This document shows positions 42,006 through 54,108 of a stretch of DNA of 64,000 nt, piece by piece. Made by a program: the position numbers and the translations under genes. A model generated the notes under the pieces. That model saw only the letters and a program-made list of their open reading frames with translations. It was not told where the DNA came from and ran no database searches. Position 1 is the stretch's first letter; every line of letters begins with the position of its first letter. The DNA is from Posidonia oceanica (Eukaryota; Streptophyta; Magnoliopsida; Alismatales; Posidoniaceae), in assembly GCA_037176725.1 (NCBI GenBank), contig JAZBRS010000049.1, positions 10,806,001 to 10,870,000 on the forward strand. Reading direction: 5' to 3'.

Positions 42006-44627
42006 TTAGTCGGGTTCAGTGGAACTTTGCACCTCCCTTCCCAGATGAGGGGGCTTACCTGAGGGGTGACTGTGGAAGTCTGCCCCTGGCGTTAAGTGGT
42101 CAGGTGCATGTAGCGCATGTTCTTGTCGTTCTTTTGGTTTGCCCCCTGTCTTTGCTTTTAGAGGGTCAGAGTCGGACTCATTCTGACCCATTCTAGGCGG
42201 TGTGCCCCTGGTGGCTTTGTTTTGGAGTGAGGTTATTAGATGTCCTCCTCCTCTTGGAGTGTGGCTGCCGATGTGCTCTACATTAACCTCTCCTTCATGA
42301 ACACAGTACTCATGACTGCCCCCAGTGTGTCCTCTTGTAGGATCGGGCGGTTTAGGAGGAGGATCAGTTCTTGCTTGGGCTGCTTGGAGAGCTTGGCAGA
42401 GTGAACTGAGTGCAGCTTCTGCTTTATACCAGTCTGAATCAGCATACTCATCATAGATGGGCGACTGGCTTTCTTGAATTATGTCTTGGAACATCTGAGA
42501 GTCCACTGCCTTTTCATTGCACCAGTCTGGGTTAGTGTACTCATCATAGATGGGTGAGCAGCCTTCCTTTGTTAAGTCTTGGAGTACATGGGAATCAAGG
42601 TCCCCTTTGTTGGATGGGCTCTGCTCTGGATCTGCTGGTATGCACTGGATGGATGCGAACTCTGCCCGAGTAGCTGATAAGATGATCTCTACATCTGCAT
42701 GATCTACTCGGTAGTCAAACAGGGGCTCTTGGTGTATCTGCATCACCTGCTGTCCTTCTTGAGTCGCCTTTAGTCTGGCTTTGAGCTCAGGCCACATGAT
42801 ATCACCCTTGTCAATAAGATTGTGTATTTTATCTTTGACAGTGAAGCATTCTTCAAGGATGTGCCCATTGTTCTAGTGGTAAGGACAGTACTTGGACATA
42901 TCAGTGCTAGGATAACTCGGATTGGGCTCTGGGAGCTGCAGATCTCCACTTTCAACCAGCATTCTGAATGTATCGGGGATTGATTCAAAAAGCGGAGGAT
43001 AGTTTTGCCTCTGAGGGCCTTTGTAGTTTCGTGGAGGAGGAATGTTGTGATAGTTCCTCTGCCCCTGTTGTTGCCCCTGGTGTGCATTGTCCGTCCATCC
43101 TCGCTGGGCATGTACCGGGTAATCAGGAAGCTGTTGTTGTTGGTGCTGCGCTGGCTGCACTAACTGTCCCTGGTACTGCGCAGGTTGGCTTAGATACTGC
43201 TCCGGTTGATTTCTGGCCAAAAAAGATTGGGGGTTCCCTTGCCCCTTCTACTTTTGTTGAATTGAGACCTGGGCCATGTCGCTAGTGATCCTTTCAAGTG
43301 TATGGCCAGAAGCCTTCTTCTTGCCCCTTTCCTCAGGCTCTAGAAATGGTAGGTCCCTTTGGTGACGGAGGATTCTTGCAGCACGTTCATACAGTTGAGG
43401 GTATGTGTAGAGGTCACTCATCAGTAGCCCTGTTCTAAGTGCTCCTGTAGCGTTTTGGGATATGATCTCAACTAGTTGGCTTTCAGGAATATAGCATTTA
43501 AACCTTGCCGCCATGTCTCTCCATCTACTTGCAAAAGTGGCAAACTCCTCATTAGGTTTCATCTTTTCAACGAGGAGGTCGCTCATTGTAGGCTCGTGCT
43601 GGACGCGATGGACATATTGGCGCAGAAATTTCTCCTGGACCATCTTGAAGTCACTGAGATCATATGCCGTGAGTGTGTTGAACCATCCCAGTGCTTCTCC
43701 TTCCAAGCTTTCGAAGAAGAGATAAATTATAAGCCCGTTGTCGTATTGATAGGGCAGAGCATCCATGGCGAATGTGGCTAGATGGCCCCTTGGATCTTCT
43801 GTTCTACTGTATTTCCTCATTTTTGGCATTTTGAATCCAAGTGGAAGAACAAAATAAGGAAATTTAGAAGTGTCAAACCCTATCGGTGCTTTGGATGTAA
43901 CTCCCGCCTCTGTTAGTGCCTCAGAGATCATTCTTTTGATGTCCTGTCCTGGCATGGCTTGTTGTCCTTGGTTTAGGTGTCCATGGTTTTGGTGGAACGG
44001 TGGTGATAGAGGGTCGTATGGTGGAGAGAAGGGTTGGGTTTGATGTGGAGTGTGGTATGATTGTGGGTTAGCGGAAGTTTGTTGTGGAGTGTAGTATGAT
44101 GATGGAAGTGGAGTAGGGTAGTATTGTGTATTAGCAGGAGGTTGTGGTATGTATTGGGTTGTATATGGCGAAGTTGGATAGATGTAAGGATAGGTTGGTG
44201 TTGCGTGGTATTGTGTGAATGAATTTTGAGTAGGGAAGTTTATAGTGGGGCTTGGTGGCATGTTGTATGCGTAGGCGTGAGTGGGCGTGGTTAATGGTTT
44301 TTGGTGAGGGTTTAGGAAAGAAGGTTGGTGGGCGAATGGAATTTGTGGGCTCCTAAACGAGGGGTGGTGGTGTGCCAAAGGTCGATAGATCTCATTAGCC
44401 GCTTCCTCAGATAGATAGGGAGGAGTCGTTGTAGGCACTACTTGGGAGGTCACCCTGGGAATTGTATGCTCAAACGGGGTACTCCGAGGTCGGGAGTGGC
44501 TTATTTCTCTTTCTTCTTCAATTGATCGGCCCATCACTTGCGAGAAATTAGGGGTCTTTGGCTCCTCTGTTTGTGAAGTCGAAGCTCTGAATAAGAACCC
44601 ATGTGGGCCTTAACTTTGTTGTGCCAT
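42006..44627 (-). pseudogene. gag: Gag of family B, broken by three in-frame stops
   Basis: One frame runs from ATG at 44627 (Met-Ala-Gln-Gln-Ser) to TAA at 42006, interrupted only by TAA (44612-44610), TAG (43250-43248) and TAG (42875-42873); no frameshift is needed. The N-terminal ~190 residues are rich in Pro, Tyr, Gln and Thr. The Gag core carries FPYFVLPLGFKMPKM and GEALGWFNTL. A Gln-rich linker leads to the zinc motif (YCPYH ... NNGHILEECF), with a stop in place of one residue between His and Asn. A tail of about 260 residues contains two copies of SPIYDEY. An intact product would be about 870 residues, long for Gag alone. A start at 44534 just after the first stop is possible for a shorter product. 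Confidence 0.88.
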
Positions 44628-45943
44628 GACTTTATTGCAAGATTGTCTTTTTCTTTTTTTTTCTTTGCTTTTCTTTTCTCTTTTTTTTTTTTTGCTTTTG
44701 CTTTTGCTTTTTTCTCTTTTTTTTTTCCTTTAAGTTATTACAAACTATTACAAGAGATTGAAGAAGAAGAAATTACAGACTCGATACACTAGTTAATATA
44801 AATTTAATTAAATAAAGGGAAAATATCAGTAAGTAGCTGCTGCTCTGATGTTTTTGCAACTTGTTAATGGAGATAAACAAATCCCTGCAAACAAGGCACA
44901 CCGAACGGAGTGTTTCCCTGTAGTCGCTTGTATAACAGGTGGCCAAACAAGTCGCCGGTTTACCGGGCGGCTGAGCGAGGTGCCTTCTGAACAGGCGGCT
45001 ATGCCTCTTGTTCAGTCAGCAAACCGGGTCTGTCTTGGACAGACCACGCAACAGTCAGGAAAGAAAAGAATACAAGTTGCAGGCAGATCGCTGTTTTTAC
45101 TGTTTAGGTGGTTAGTTAGTTAATTAATTAGTTAAACCTGTGTGTTTATACTGAATGGAATTTGTTGGCTTATAGGTACTCCTCCTTGACCTTCCTTAGG
45201 GTCCACCAAGAGGGCCTAGATGGGGGGCTTGTCTCTCTAAAGAGAGATCCTCCACCTAGGATTCTGTCCTTAAGATCGATCCTATCCAAACCACAAAACA
45301 ATAAATAAACAAAGAATATCAAAGTATCAAGTATCTACTAAGGATTATTTTGACTCAGGGAAGAGGAAGAGTCAAAATAAAACCCTAGGATACCTTGAGT
45401 TCTTTAATTTAACTATCCCGATCAAGTAGAGTATGGGAGAACGACTTGCACTGGCCCGGATTCGCTCTACTTGGTTGTTTTAGTTAGAGAAAGAGATCTC
45501 AAGGAACTTTAACTTTGATATCAATAAAATAGTTTCCACCTTAAGGGTGGACACATACAATCCTAGAAACCGAAAAAAAACTAAAAGACAGTGAATAGGA
45601 TTTTTAATCAGGTTTTTTTTTAAGCTACTGTAGATCTAGAAAAAACAACGCAAGCTACTGAAAATAAATGATCTACAGTAAAAAGAAATCCAGGTCCAGT
45701 CGCCTGTCGAGGGTGCGCCTGTTATAGTCGCCGTAAAGAACTGCGACTTAATCAGACGCTTGTTTACTGGACGGCTAGATGGATTTCTGTTTTTTTTTTC
45801 TTAGTAGGAAAAAAAACTAAAGTGTTTAGGAGTTGTGAAAACCTAGGCGCACGGCCTCCTAAACAAAAAAAAAACAAACTTAATCTAAAAAAGAAATAAA
45901 GGAAGAGGATACGCTTACGTAGCACGGAGGGTTGGCTAAAGCC
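44628..45943 (-). other. 5' leader of family B
   Basis: It is non-coding. A pyrimidine tract on the plus strand (44640-44735) would be a purine run just upstream of gag in the RNA. Degenerate GTCGCC-N9-GGCGAC palindromes occur at about 44960-44982 (AGTCGCC-N9-GGCGGCT) and 45729-45749. The leader is unusually long (1.3 kb). Confidence 0.55.
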
Positions 45944-45963
45944 GAGTCCCACCGTGATCGCCA
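45944..45963 (-). promoter_or_regulatory. Primer-binding site of family B
   Basis: On the minus strand TGGCGATCACGGTGGGACTC begins five bases after the LTR end (CCACA). Position and the TGGCG start fit a primer site. I could not match the rest confidently to a plant tRNA; TGGCGA is shared with the Arg type. Confidence 0.75.
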
Positions 45964-45968
45964 GAAAC

Positions 45969-47547
45969 TGTGGATGGATTTTTGGGGTGCTTGAGTTGAA
46001 GATGCTGGCGCTTCCACGACGTCGACAGTTTTGTTGTGATCGCCACTCACCTTTGGGTAGATAAGACACCTGGGGGGAGATTATGAAGATGTGAGTCCTC
46101 AGACCACTAGATCGACGGCTGGATGTCGTCTAGCGGCCTCCTCGTGCTACGTAAGCGTTTTCCTTCCCTTCAAAACAAATAAAAAGAGAAGATCTAGATT
46201 AGTTGGTGTGTAGTAAATGATAATGAAAAAGAACAGAGAATACTAGAAACAAATAAATCTAATACTAACCGGGGGTTGTTCCCTGCATGCATATGCTATG
46301 GGTCTTATTCTAAGGAATGCAATATGAGATAAAAAAGATTGGAAGATACTCCCTTCACCCTCGTACTGTTTGCAGTGGAGTAGAAGTGGAGGCACGGTCG
46401 GAGCTCCGGCTAGGCTCGAGATCTCTGGGATCGTAGTTGGGGTTGTAGTGATCTCTGGGATCTTGGGTTTCTCTCTAGATAGAGGGTGGAGACTAGGGTT
46501 TCTGGTTTGGAAACTCTAGCTGTTTGAAAGTGGGAGCTCAAAACCCTAAAACCTACAGAAGACCTCTTTCTGACGTGACTGAGGGGGCTCTCTCTCCAAG
46601 AATGACCGAGGTTCAAACACTGACCTAGGGGGTCTATTTATAGACTCTAGGGGTGTAGGGGCGGTTGGAGTTCAGAAAATTCTAGAAAAGTGGCAGTTAG
46701 TTTGAGTCGCCGGTTGGAGTGGTGCCTAAACCTAGCAACCGCTTGGTCAAAGTGTGGAAGACCCGGGAACGAGACCACGATAGTTAGTTGCCGATTGAAG
46801 TGGCGCCTAACAGTAGAGGTGATCGTGTGAAATAACCGTGGAAAAGAGGTTCGAAGGAGACCACGATTGTTAGTTGCCGCATGTAGTGGTGCCTAATGGT
46901 CAAGGATCGTGCGGAAGACCGAGGCAGTTCCGCAACCGTCTAGTCGCCTGTTGAGATGGCGCTTAAAGGTTGAGGGGTTAGTGGGGATTGACCGTGGAAA
47001 AGCAACTGCCAGAGCGGTTATGACTTGTTAGTCGCCCCTTTGGATGACGTCTACTATAGTCGCCTTATGGTGGGGCGCCTAGGTGGGTCACCTCCGCAGT
47101 TGGCTACTAGGTAGCTCGCCTGTTGGAAGGACGTCTGTCCTAGTCGCCTGCTTAAATGGCGCCTATCATGGTCGCCTCCTCAGCTGGCAACTAATAAGCT
47201 CAGGTCATTTCCAGCCCTATTTTCCAAGTTTTAGCCAGAGAAACCAGATAGAAGGCCGGAAAACTACAGATAGTCTATGAAATCAAGAAGGCATCTCTGT
47301 TAACTCAAATCTGCCATGAATCTAAGTAGAAATAAAGGATATTCAGGGTACTCGGACTTGCCACGAGTCTGAGTGAGCTGGCTCTGCCACAGCTAACAAC
47401 CTGAGTCAAGGTAGGATCAAGTGATGCTTGAAGAAATCAAGGAAGATCTGGAAAATGTGTTGTTAAGTCTTAGACATGTGATCTTTGGTGCCTCAGAAGT
47501 CCCTGTCCTCTATGAACTCTGGGAAATGCGAAAATGGGATATCTACA
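45969..47547 (-). repeat. 5' LTR of family B element
   Basis: Minus-strand start TGTAGATATCC at 47547, end ATCCACA at 45969. It carries the TATA box (46635-46642), the internal TGGCGATCAC motif (46036-46045) and the palindrome array (about 46700-47190). It is nearly identical to 38114-39691. Confidence 0.93.
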
Positions 47548-49352
47548 AAGGCATCCTGCGAAGGAGTCCATCCGTCCCATGTTCTTCTCTCTAGAGAACC
47601 CTCACAACCATCCACACACTAAGATTCAATATATTGAAAAAACATTCTAGATCTTTTATAAACCCTACTCTACATTTGAGCAATTTAAGGGGAAACTTAG
47701 ATCAACAAGTGCCAATCAAAACCTCACTTTATAATCAAATGAGACAACATGGTCTATTTGGGGTGTAAAACGCAGAAGATGGTGCATTTAACATAAAACG
47801 CATTAGGAGCTGCGTCTTACACCCTCATATCCAAACAGCAATAACAATCTATCAAGTTCAAAATCTTCAGGAAACTCAAAGGTACGAAGATGATCAATAT
47901 TGAATGAAAACATAGTATGCATCAAGAATTCCAAAATTCACCACTTAAATTCAAACATCTTACAAGGTGTGTCTCTTGCACCACACGAGAATTCAACTCC
48001 TTGCAGCTAGCTCTCAAGCTAATCAGAGCTTTGATAACTCCTTTGAAAACTCCCACGAGCTCTCTTTGAGCTCCATTGGTCATTAGCAACTCATGCAACA
48101 CCAGTAACTCAAAAGATTACCACAAGAAGAGGAGGAAAGTCCAATCACTCAAAGAACTCAAACCACAACTCATTTCAAGTTCTGAGTTGTAGCACCTTCC
48201 TGGCGAATTCTCTGACCGAGCATGATGCCTTAGAAGGAGGAGGTTGTCGGAGGTCTGCCACAACTTCCCTCTTTCAATGTGCATGAGGGAAACAACCTCT
48301 TCTCCTTCATGCAAGACCATGCAAGCTCCATCTCCACCAATTCTCCACACTCATCCTTTCTCCCAAGCTGGGAACTCTTAAAATCCTCAGAGAACCATAG
48401 GAGATATGAAAAGAATGCCTCAGAGAAGAAGGCTGAGTAATATATAGGTAGTTGGCACCGTCATAATTTTTTGAAGACTGTACGAAGTCTAAAACGCATT
48501 ACTGCCTGCGTCTAACATAAAACATACCAAATTATGCGTTTAACACTTCAGAAGTCCAGACCAACAAGTGTAGAATGCAGAGACTACTGTGTCTTATATA
48601 AAACGCAAATACTTTGGTGTACTACACTCAAGCCTCAACTCCCACATCTAGCAAACAAAAACACCCCGACCAATTATGTCAGGAAAACATGTTTGAAATT
48701 CGTGTCTACAATATGTGCTGGTTAACCGCATCAATCAGATGTACGAATTGAATGTGCAAGTAAAAATCACAGATGTTACATTGATTGACCTTGATTGTAT
48801 GTTAGGGCGTGCTTAATGGATGAAGGACCTACTTTTTGGTCAAGAATTAGGTGGACATATATTAGCATGACTGCCCAGTTCGGCAGTACCAATGACCATC
48901 CTAATATTTTTGCCAGTAATATTAATCTATATGTAATATCAGACATTGGTGGTAATAGTAGCTAGTTTGGAAGGTGTTGGGTTATATTTTGTAACACACC
49001 TGAATGAATGCTGCGAGTTTCTTTTTGTGATGATGCTAATGTAGATTCAACATATTTTGTGTCAGGTACTTGTTATATGAAGCATGTTACGTTATAGCAA
49101 CACTTGAATGAATTCTATTGTACTTCTGTAACTACTTCATTCTCTTTGTACGGGTCTATAGACAAGGTTTTTATGAGCATATTTTACATGCACATGTAGG
49201 TCGTAATTCAGGGAATTGCTTGGATACTACAACGATTCCCTCAACTAGTCAGTCTAATGTAATGAAAGATTTCAACTGTTCCCATTTATGTGAATCCAAA
49301 ATGTATGTTTGACCGAAAGGATATAGTAATATACATACCACCTGTTGACACC
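47548..49352. other. Unassigned DNA between two insertions
   Basis: It begins with the right AAGGC copy and ends with the left CCACC copy (49348-49352). Several AAAACGCAT and CTGCGTCTTACAC words recur at 47765-48620 (for example 47767, 47800, 48490, 48600), suggesting an old LTR or repeat, but no ends were identified. No gene was recognised. Confidence 0.4.
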
Positions 49353-50109
49353 CCATTTTGACAGGCTGAATTAATGGATCTCTCGGGCGGCTAGGAAAAA
49401 CCTAAAACCACACCCTCCCTTTCAACCTAAAACCATCCAAAACCTTAGCCTAAAACCATCCAAAACCTTAACCTAAAACCATCCAAATCTAGGCCCAAAC
49501 CCACACCTTTCTTTTCCTCTTTCCCCTCAAAACAAGCCCAAACTCAACCTAGGATCGCACCCATTTCCCGAACCCAAAAACTACCCAAAAACTGTAGGAC
49601 AACTCACCCTTCCTAACTTAGCAAACCCACCAAAAGGCTCTTAAAATTTCAAACCAAAACCACTCCCAAAAATCCTAGAAAACCTAAGCAAAACTATCCT
49701 TTTTCTACACCTCAAAACCCCTCCAAAAACCTTTCAAAATCCAAATCCAAACTCTTGGTCCAACACTAGAGACCATAGGCCACACACTCACCAAATTTCA
49801 CCTCTTTCCTAAGCCTCTAACCCCTTCATTTATCCAAATTATCATTTTCTCTCTCCTGGATTATTCTTTTCTCTCTCCTCTCTCTCTCCTGATTATCCTC
49901 CCTCTTTTCACTCCCTTCTCTCCCTTCTTCCTGCTGGCTGTGGGCCCACCTTGTGCATCTCTCTCTTCTGTATTTTATTTGCATTTTTATTCTATTTTTA
50001 GCTTATTCCTTGATGTTCTAATATTTATTTTCCTTCCACTCCTCTCTTTCTCCTTTCCTCCTCCATTTCCTCCTTTTCTTTTCCCTTTCCCTTTCTTTTC
50101 CTTTCTTCC

Positions 50110-50890
50110 AATAAATCCTTAAAAAAACCTATAAAAACCTTAAAAAACCTTTAAAGCTCTAAAACAAAAGAAAAACAAATCAAAATCCTAAAAATAAGTA
50201 ATTAAAAACTTAAACAAACAATTAAAAACAAAAACCTAATTGAATCCAACTAAAAAAGAAAATTAAGAATGCAATCTAAAAAATACAAAACAGACAAAAG
50301 AAAGTGCTATAAAATCAAGCAAATAACCAAAATATAATCAAAACAAACCCAAAGTAAAAACCTCATTAAAAATAATCAAAAACAAATCCTACAAAAGAAG
50401 AAAACAATTAAGAATACTAAGACAAGTAATTAAAACAAATCTTAACTTAACAAATCTAAAAGAAACAATTAAAACCTAATGCAAGCCTAAAAAACTTAAC
50501 TAAAAAGAAAAAGAAAAGGAAAAACTTAACTCAACTAAAAAATATTAAAAGAACTTGACAAACAAAATTAAAAAAAAAACAATTAAAAGAAGACTTAAGA
50601 ATAACTACAATCAAAAAACCTAAAACTCATCCTAACTAATTAAGAAACAACCCATTAAAAAAGCCTAATTAAAAATCCCAACTTAACAAGAAAAACTTAA
50701 CAAGGAAAACTCAACTAAAAAACAATTAAAAAATTTAACAAACATTTAAACCAAATCAAAAACAATTTAAAGAAAACTTAAATCCTAAAAACTTAAATCA
50801 AAACTAAAAATCCTTCTAACCCTAATTAATTTAAAAACAATCTTCAAAAACCTAATTAAAAATCCTAACTTAAAAACAATTACTTTACAA
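50110..50890 (+). repeat. A-rich, G-poor low-complexity tract
   Basis: About 0.8 kb consists mainly of A with C and T, made of words such as AAAACTTAAC, AATTAAAAAC and CCTAAAA. G is rare on the plus strand. The facing pyrimidine tracts before and after (49840-50110, 50900-51080) give sharp changes of strand composition. Confidence 0.7.
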
Positions 50891-51149
50891 ATATTTTCAA
50901 ATTTTCTTTCTATTTTATTTCAATTTTTCTTCTTTTTTCTTCTTCCTTTCTTTCTTCCCCTCTTCCTTATTTTTTCTTTCTTTTCTATTTTCTTTTTTCT
51001 CTTCTTCGGCCCGGCCCATGGCAGACTCCTCTTCTTCCTCCCTCCTTCCTTTCTCGCTCCTTCTCTGATTTTTTCTTTCTTTTTTCTCAAATCACCTCCT
51101 CTCCTGCAATCGACACCTCACCATCACCAGACCTGCTGTCCTTCACCCT

Positions 51150-52375
51150 TGCACGACCTCTGCCCCCAGGCTAGACCGGCATGCGCCGTCCACCGTGGCC
51201 GTGCCATTAGAAGCCTATCACCACCCCTCCTTAGCACTCAATTGCCCTGCCACCCAAAAACCAATAGAACCAGTAGCTCCAGAACACACCAGAAAACACA
51301 CCCTTCACTGCCCAGAACCCGGACCCTCTTCCTTGTGCGCTCCCCCCAGCTGGAGAGAACCCAATTCACCCCCTTCCTCTGCCAGAAAAAATCAGCATTT
51401 CCTCCTCTTGATCCCACTACAAACCAGAGCACCAAACTCCTCCGAAACCTCCCAGAATTCCTCCCCCAATCTCACCGAACATCCAGCAACACACTCCACC
51501 CGCTCCACTTTCAAATCCAACCCAGAATCACCCCTGATTCCACTGAAAATCCTCCTCAGAACCCAACCACCTTCCTCCAGAAATTCCCGACACCACAGGC
51601 CCCTAATCCTTCCCAAACTCCACCCCGCTACTCACCAGAATACCAGCTCCCTAGACCCCCCGGCCTTTAGTCCAACAACGCACTACAGACCGAGCCCTCC
51701 ACAACAAACACTTCTCTCCATTTCTGCCCGAAAATCACCACACCTGCAAACTCCTAAACCAGACTTCCACTACCCAAGCCAAGCCTCCAAACACCTTCAC
51801 CGAGAATCCAGCTACCCACCAGAACCCTCTGCTCAGCCCGAGGAGCCACAAGCCGTTCCCCCCACCTCCGGCAGCCTCTACTGGACCCAAAGAGGCCGTT
51901 TCTTCCGCCGGTCATCAGAACCCACATCCAAGCGTCCTGGGAGCACCAGAGCAGCGCCTGGAGTGGATCCCAATCATCGCCTGCCGCTGAAGACGCCTGC
52001 AGCTGCTGGACAAGCCTCGCCGACATCAGCAGAAACCACCTAGGTGGGTGGCCCATCCCAGCGTGCGAAAAGGTAAAGCAATCACTCCTCCGGCTCCTCC
52101 TCTTTCCCCTCTCGCTTCTCGGCCTTCTTTCGAGGCATTTCATCGCCTGTGCCGCCCGCACGAGATCGCCGGAGACCCCTTCTTCCTCGACACCGGCAGC
52201 ACCCGCAGCGGCCGCTCAGCGCTGTCCAGCGCCCCCGCGCGCCACCTGGCGCCGCCTGCTGCACCACCGCACTCCGACGGCCTCCCCCGCGCTCCGCCTG
52301 GGCCGCGTCGCGCCTTCCTTCGCCGTTCCAGATCTACACCAGCGAGCTGCGGCCTTGACTCGTGTAGCAAGTAAG
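51150..52375 (+). other. C-rich, Pro-coding-like stretch of the family A LTR
   Basis: Two overlapping plus-strand frames (51149-51670 and 51195-52043) stay open, giving Pro/Ser/Thr/His-rich peptides without known domains. The cause is the C-rich, stop-poor composition. The GC-rich end (52080-52370) corresponds to 5050-5640 in the other solo LTR. I do not call a gene. Confidence 0.45.
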
Positions 52376-53006
52376 TCTGTTGACCTTTTTTTTCTTTTTC
52401 TTTTTTATTTTTTCATTAACATAGTATGTTTACCTGTACATTGCATTGCTATCTTGCTAGTTTTCTAATATTGCACTTAGGTCCAAGCACAATTCTAGAT
52501 TTATTTAAATCCGAATTAAAATCATATGAAATTGCATTTAATATCTATAGTTTTGCTTATTTACACATCAGTCCGCTTGCAGTTCATTTTTTTAATTTTC
52601 TTTTAGTTTAGGTCCTGCAACTTAGTTTATTACTCTTAGGTCCTTTTCCGTTTTTTTCATGCATTGCATTCATGCATCCTTGCATCTGGCACCCCTTGCA
52701 CACACTTAGGCATTCTTAGCTCCCGTTTATACGGGAGGACCTGTTTGGCACACCCTTAGGCCCCCTTTTACACTTAGATCCTATCTTCTCCCCTGTTTTG
52801 GCCTCCTGTCTTGAAGTCTGGATACCCTTTGATCGGACCGCCGGATCTTCGCAACCAAGATGCCTGAATGACCCTGGTGGAGCGTACTTCAATACAGACC
52901 AAGTATTTCTCAGATCAGGCTTCAGATCTTCGAGGTAAGTCCTCCTAAACTACTGCAGCATCTTTTGCATATCATTCGCATTGCATGGCTTTTAGATGCT
53001 CTATCT

Positions 53007-53575
53007 CGTCCGTTTCTCGCACCGTTTTGCGTGTCGACTTTGTTTCTTGTACCGTTTTGCGTGCCCACTTTGTTTCTCGCACCGTTTTGCGTGCCGACTT
53101 TGTTTCTTGCACCATTTTGTGTGCCGACTTTGTTTCTTGCACCGTTTTGCGTGTCGACTTTGTTTCTTGTACCGTTTTGCGTGCCAACTTTGTTTCTTGC
53201 ATCGTTTTGCGTGTCGACTTTGTTTCTTGCACCGTTTTACGTGTCCGTTTTGTTTCTTACACCGTTTTGCGTGCCCGCTTCGTTTCTTGAATCGTTTTGC
53301 GTGCCGACTTCGTTTCTTGCACCGTTTTGCGTGTCTCGCTTGTTTCTTGCACCGTTTTGTGTGCCGACTTCATTTCCTGCACTGTTTTGCATGTCTGCTT
53401 TGTTTCTTGCACCGTTTTACGTGCCGACTTTATTTCTCGCACTGTTTTATGTTCTTGCTTTGTTTCTCGCACTGTTTTACTTTCTTGCTTTGTTCCTCGC
53501 ACCGTTTCGCGTGCCGACTTTGTTTCTCGCACCGTTTTGCATGTCGACTTCGTTTCTCGCACCATTTTGCGTGTT
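53007..53575 (+). repeat. 30 bp minisatellite, about 19 copies
   Basis: The unit TTTGTTTCTTGCACCGTTTT plus GCGTGCCGAC repeats in register with the 60-base lines. Most copies differ at a few sites, and one near 53330 is 31 bp. Because 30 is a multiple of three, several frames on both strands stay open and read as Phe/Cys/Leu or Lys/Thr/Arg repeats; these are not genes. The other family A LTR has at most one unit here (near 7266). Confidence 0.9.
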
Positions 53576-54097
53576 TTACGTTGTTTCCTCTTGCATGTCG
53601 CCCGCATTGCCTGTTTTTACCGCTGTTTTGTTTTATCGCCTGCATTTGCATATAGGGCAGTGATACTTACTGCCTGGAGTTCTCACGAACCAGGTTTCGC
53701 TCGGTTCGGAACACAGACAGCGTTGCTGAGCACTTAGATAGCATGTTTAATTCCTTGCACGCTTTCCATCACTTAGAGCACACTTATGAGCATCTAGATA
53801 GGCATTCATTGGCACTTAGGCATTCAAAGTCTGTATTTCCCTGCGTATGCGAGCGTAAGCCTAGAAAGACCGATTCTCGGGCGTGTCGGGGGTGCCTAAC
53901 ACCTTCCCTGCGCGTAACAGGAGTCCTTGCCCTTTCTCTTGGCCCGTAATGACCATATTGCCCTTATCCTAGGCACGAGTCACATCATTTGCATTCATTT
54001 GCATCTCATTTCTTTTGCATTGCATCTTTTGCTTGGTTTTGCGTGATTATTCACGCATTTCCCCGGTTTTCCTTGTCTCTCGATCTAATAGACTTAG

Positions 54098-54108
54098 TGG
54101 CGACTCCG
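54098..54108 (+). promoter_or_regulatory. Primer-site-like motif inside the second family A LTR
   Basis: TGGCGACTCCG matches eleven leading bases of the family C primer site and lies 162 bp before the LTR end, as at 7826-7836. Confidence 0.65.

Larger units (their letters stand above)
38114..47547 (-). mobile_element. Complete gag-only Ty3/gypsy element, family B
   Basis: Two LTRs of 1578-1579 bp (38114-39691 and 45969-47547) lie in the same orientation, flanked by an exact AAGGC duplication (38109-38113 and 47548-47552). Minus-strand order is 5' LTR, primer site (45963-45944), leader, gag (44627-42006), about 2.3 kb of non-coding DNA, polypurine tract (39706-39692), 3' LTR. No pol motif occurs anywhere in the 6.3 kb interior. 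By eye the LTRs differ at roughly 30 sites, mostly transitions, so the insertion is fairly young. This matches the concept of gag-only LTR elements (TR-GAG) that rely on partner enzymes. It is a structurally complete but non-autonomous element with broken gag. Confidence 0.93.

Noticed and set aside
51149..52043. Overlapping Pro/Ser-rich frames of 173 and 282 codons
   Set aside because: Two overlapping frames in a C-rich, stop-poor part of a solo LTR, no domain, and the other family A LTR does not preserve them.
52965..53737. Several long open frames on both strands (up to about 230 codons) of Phe/Cys/Leu or Lys/Thr/Arg repeats
   Set aside because: They are readings of a 30 bp minisatellite; 30 is a multiple of three, so frames stay open without selection.
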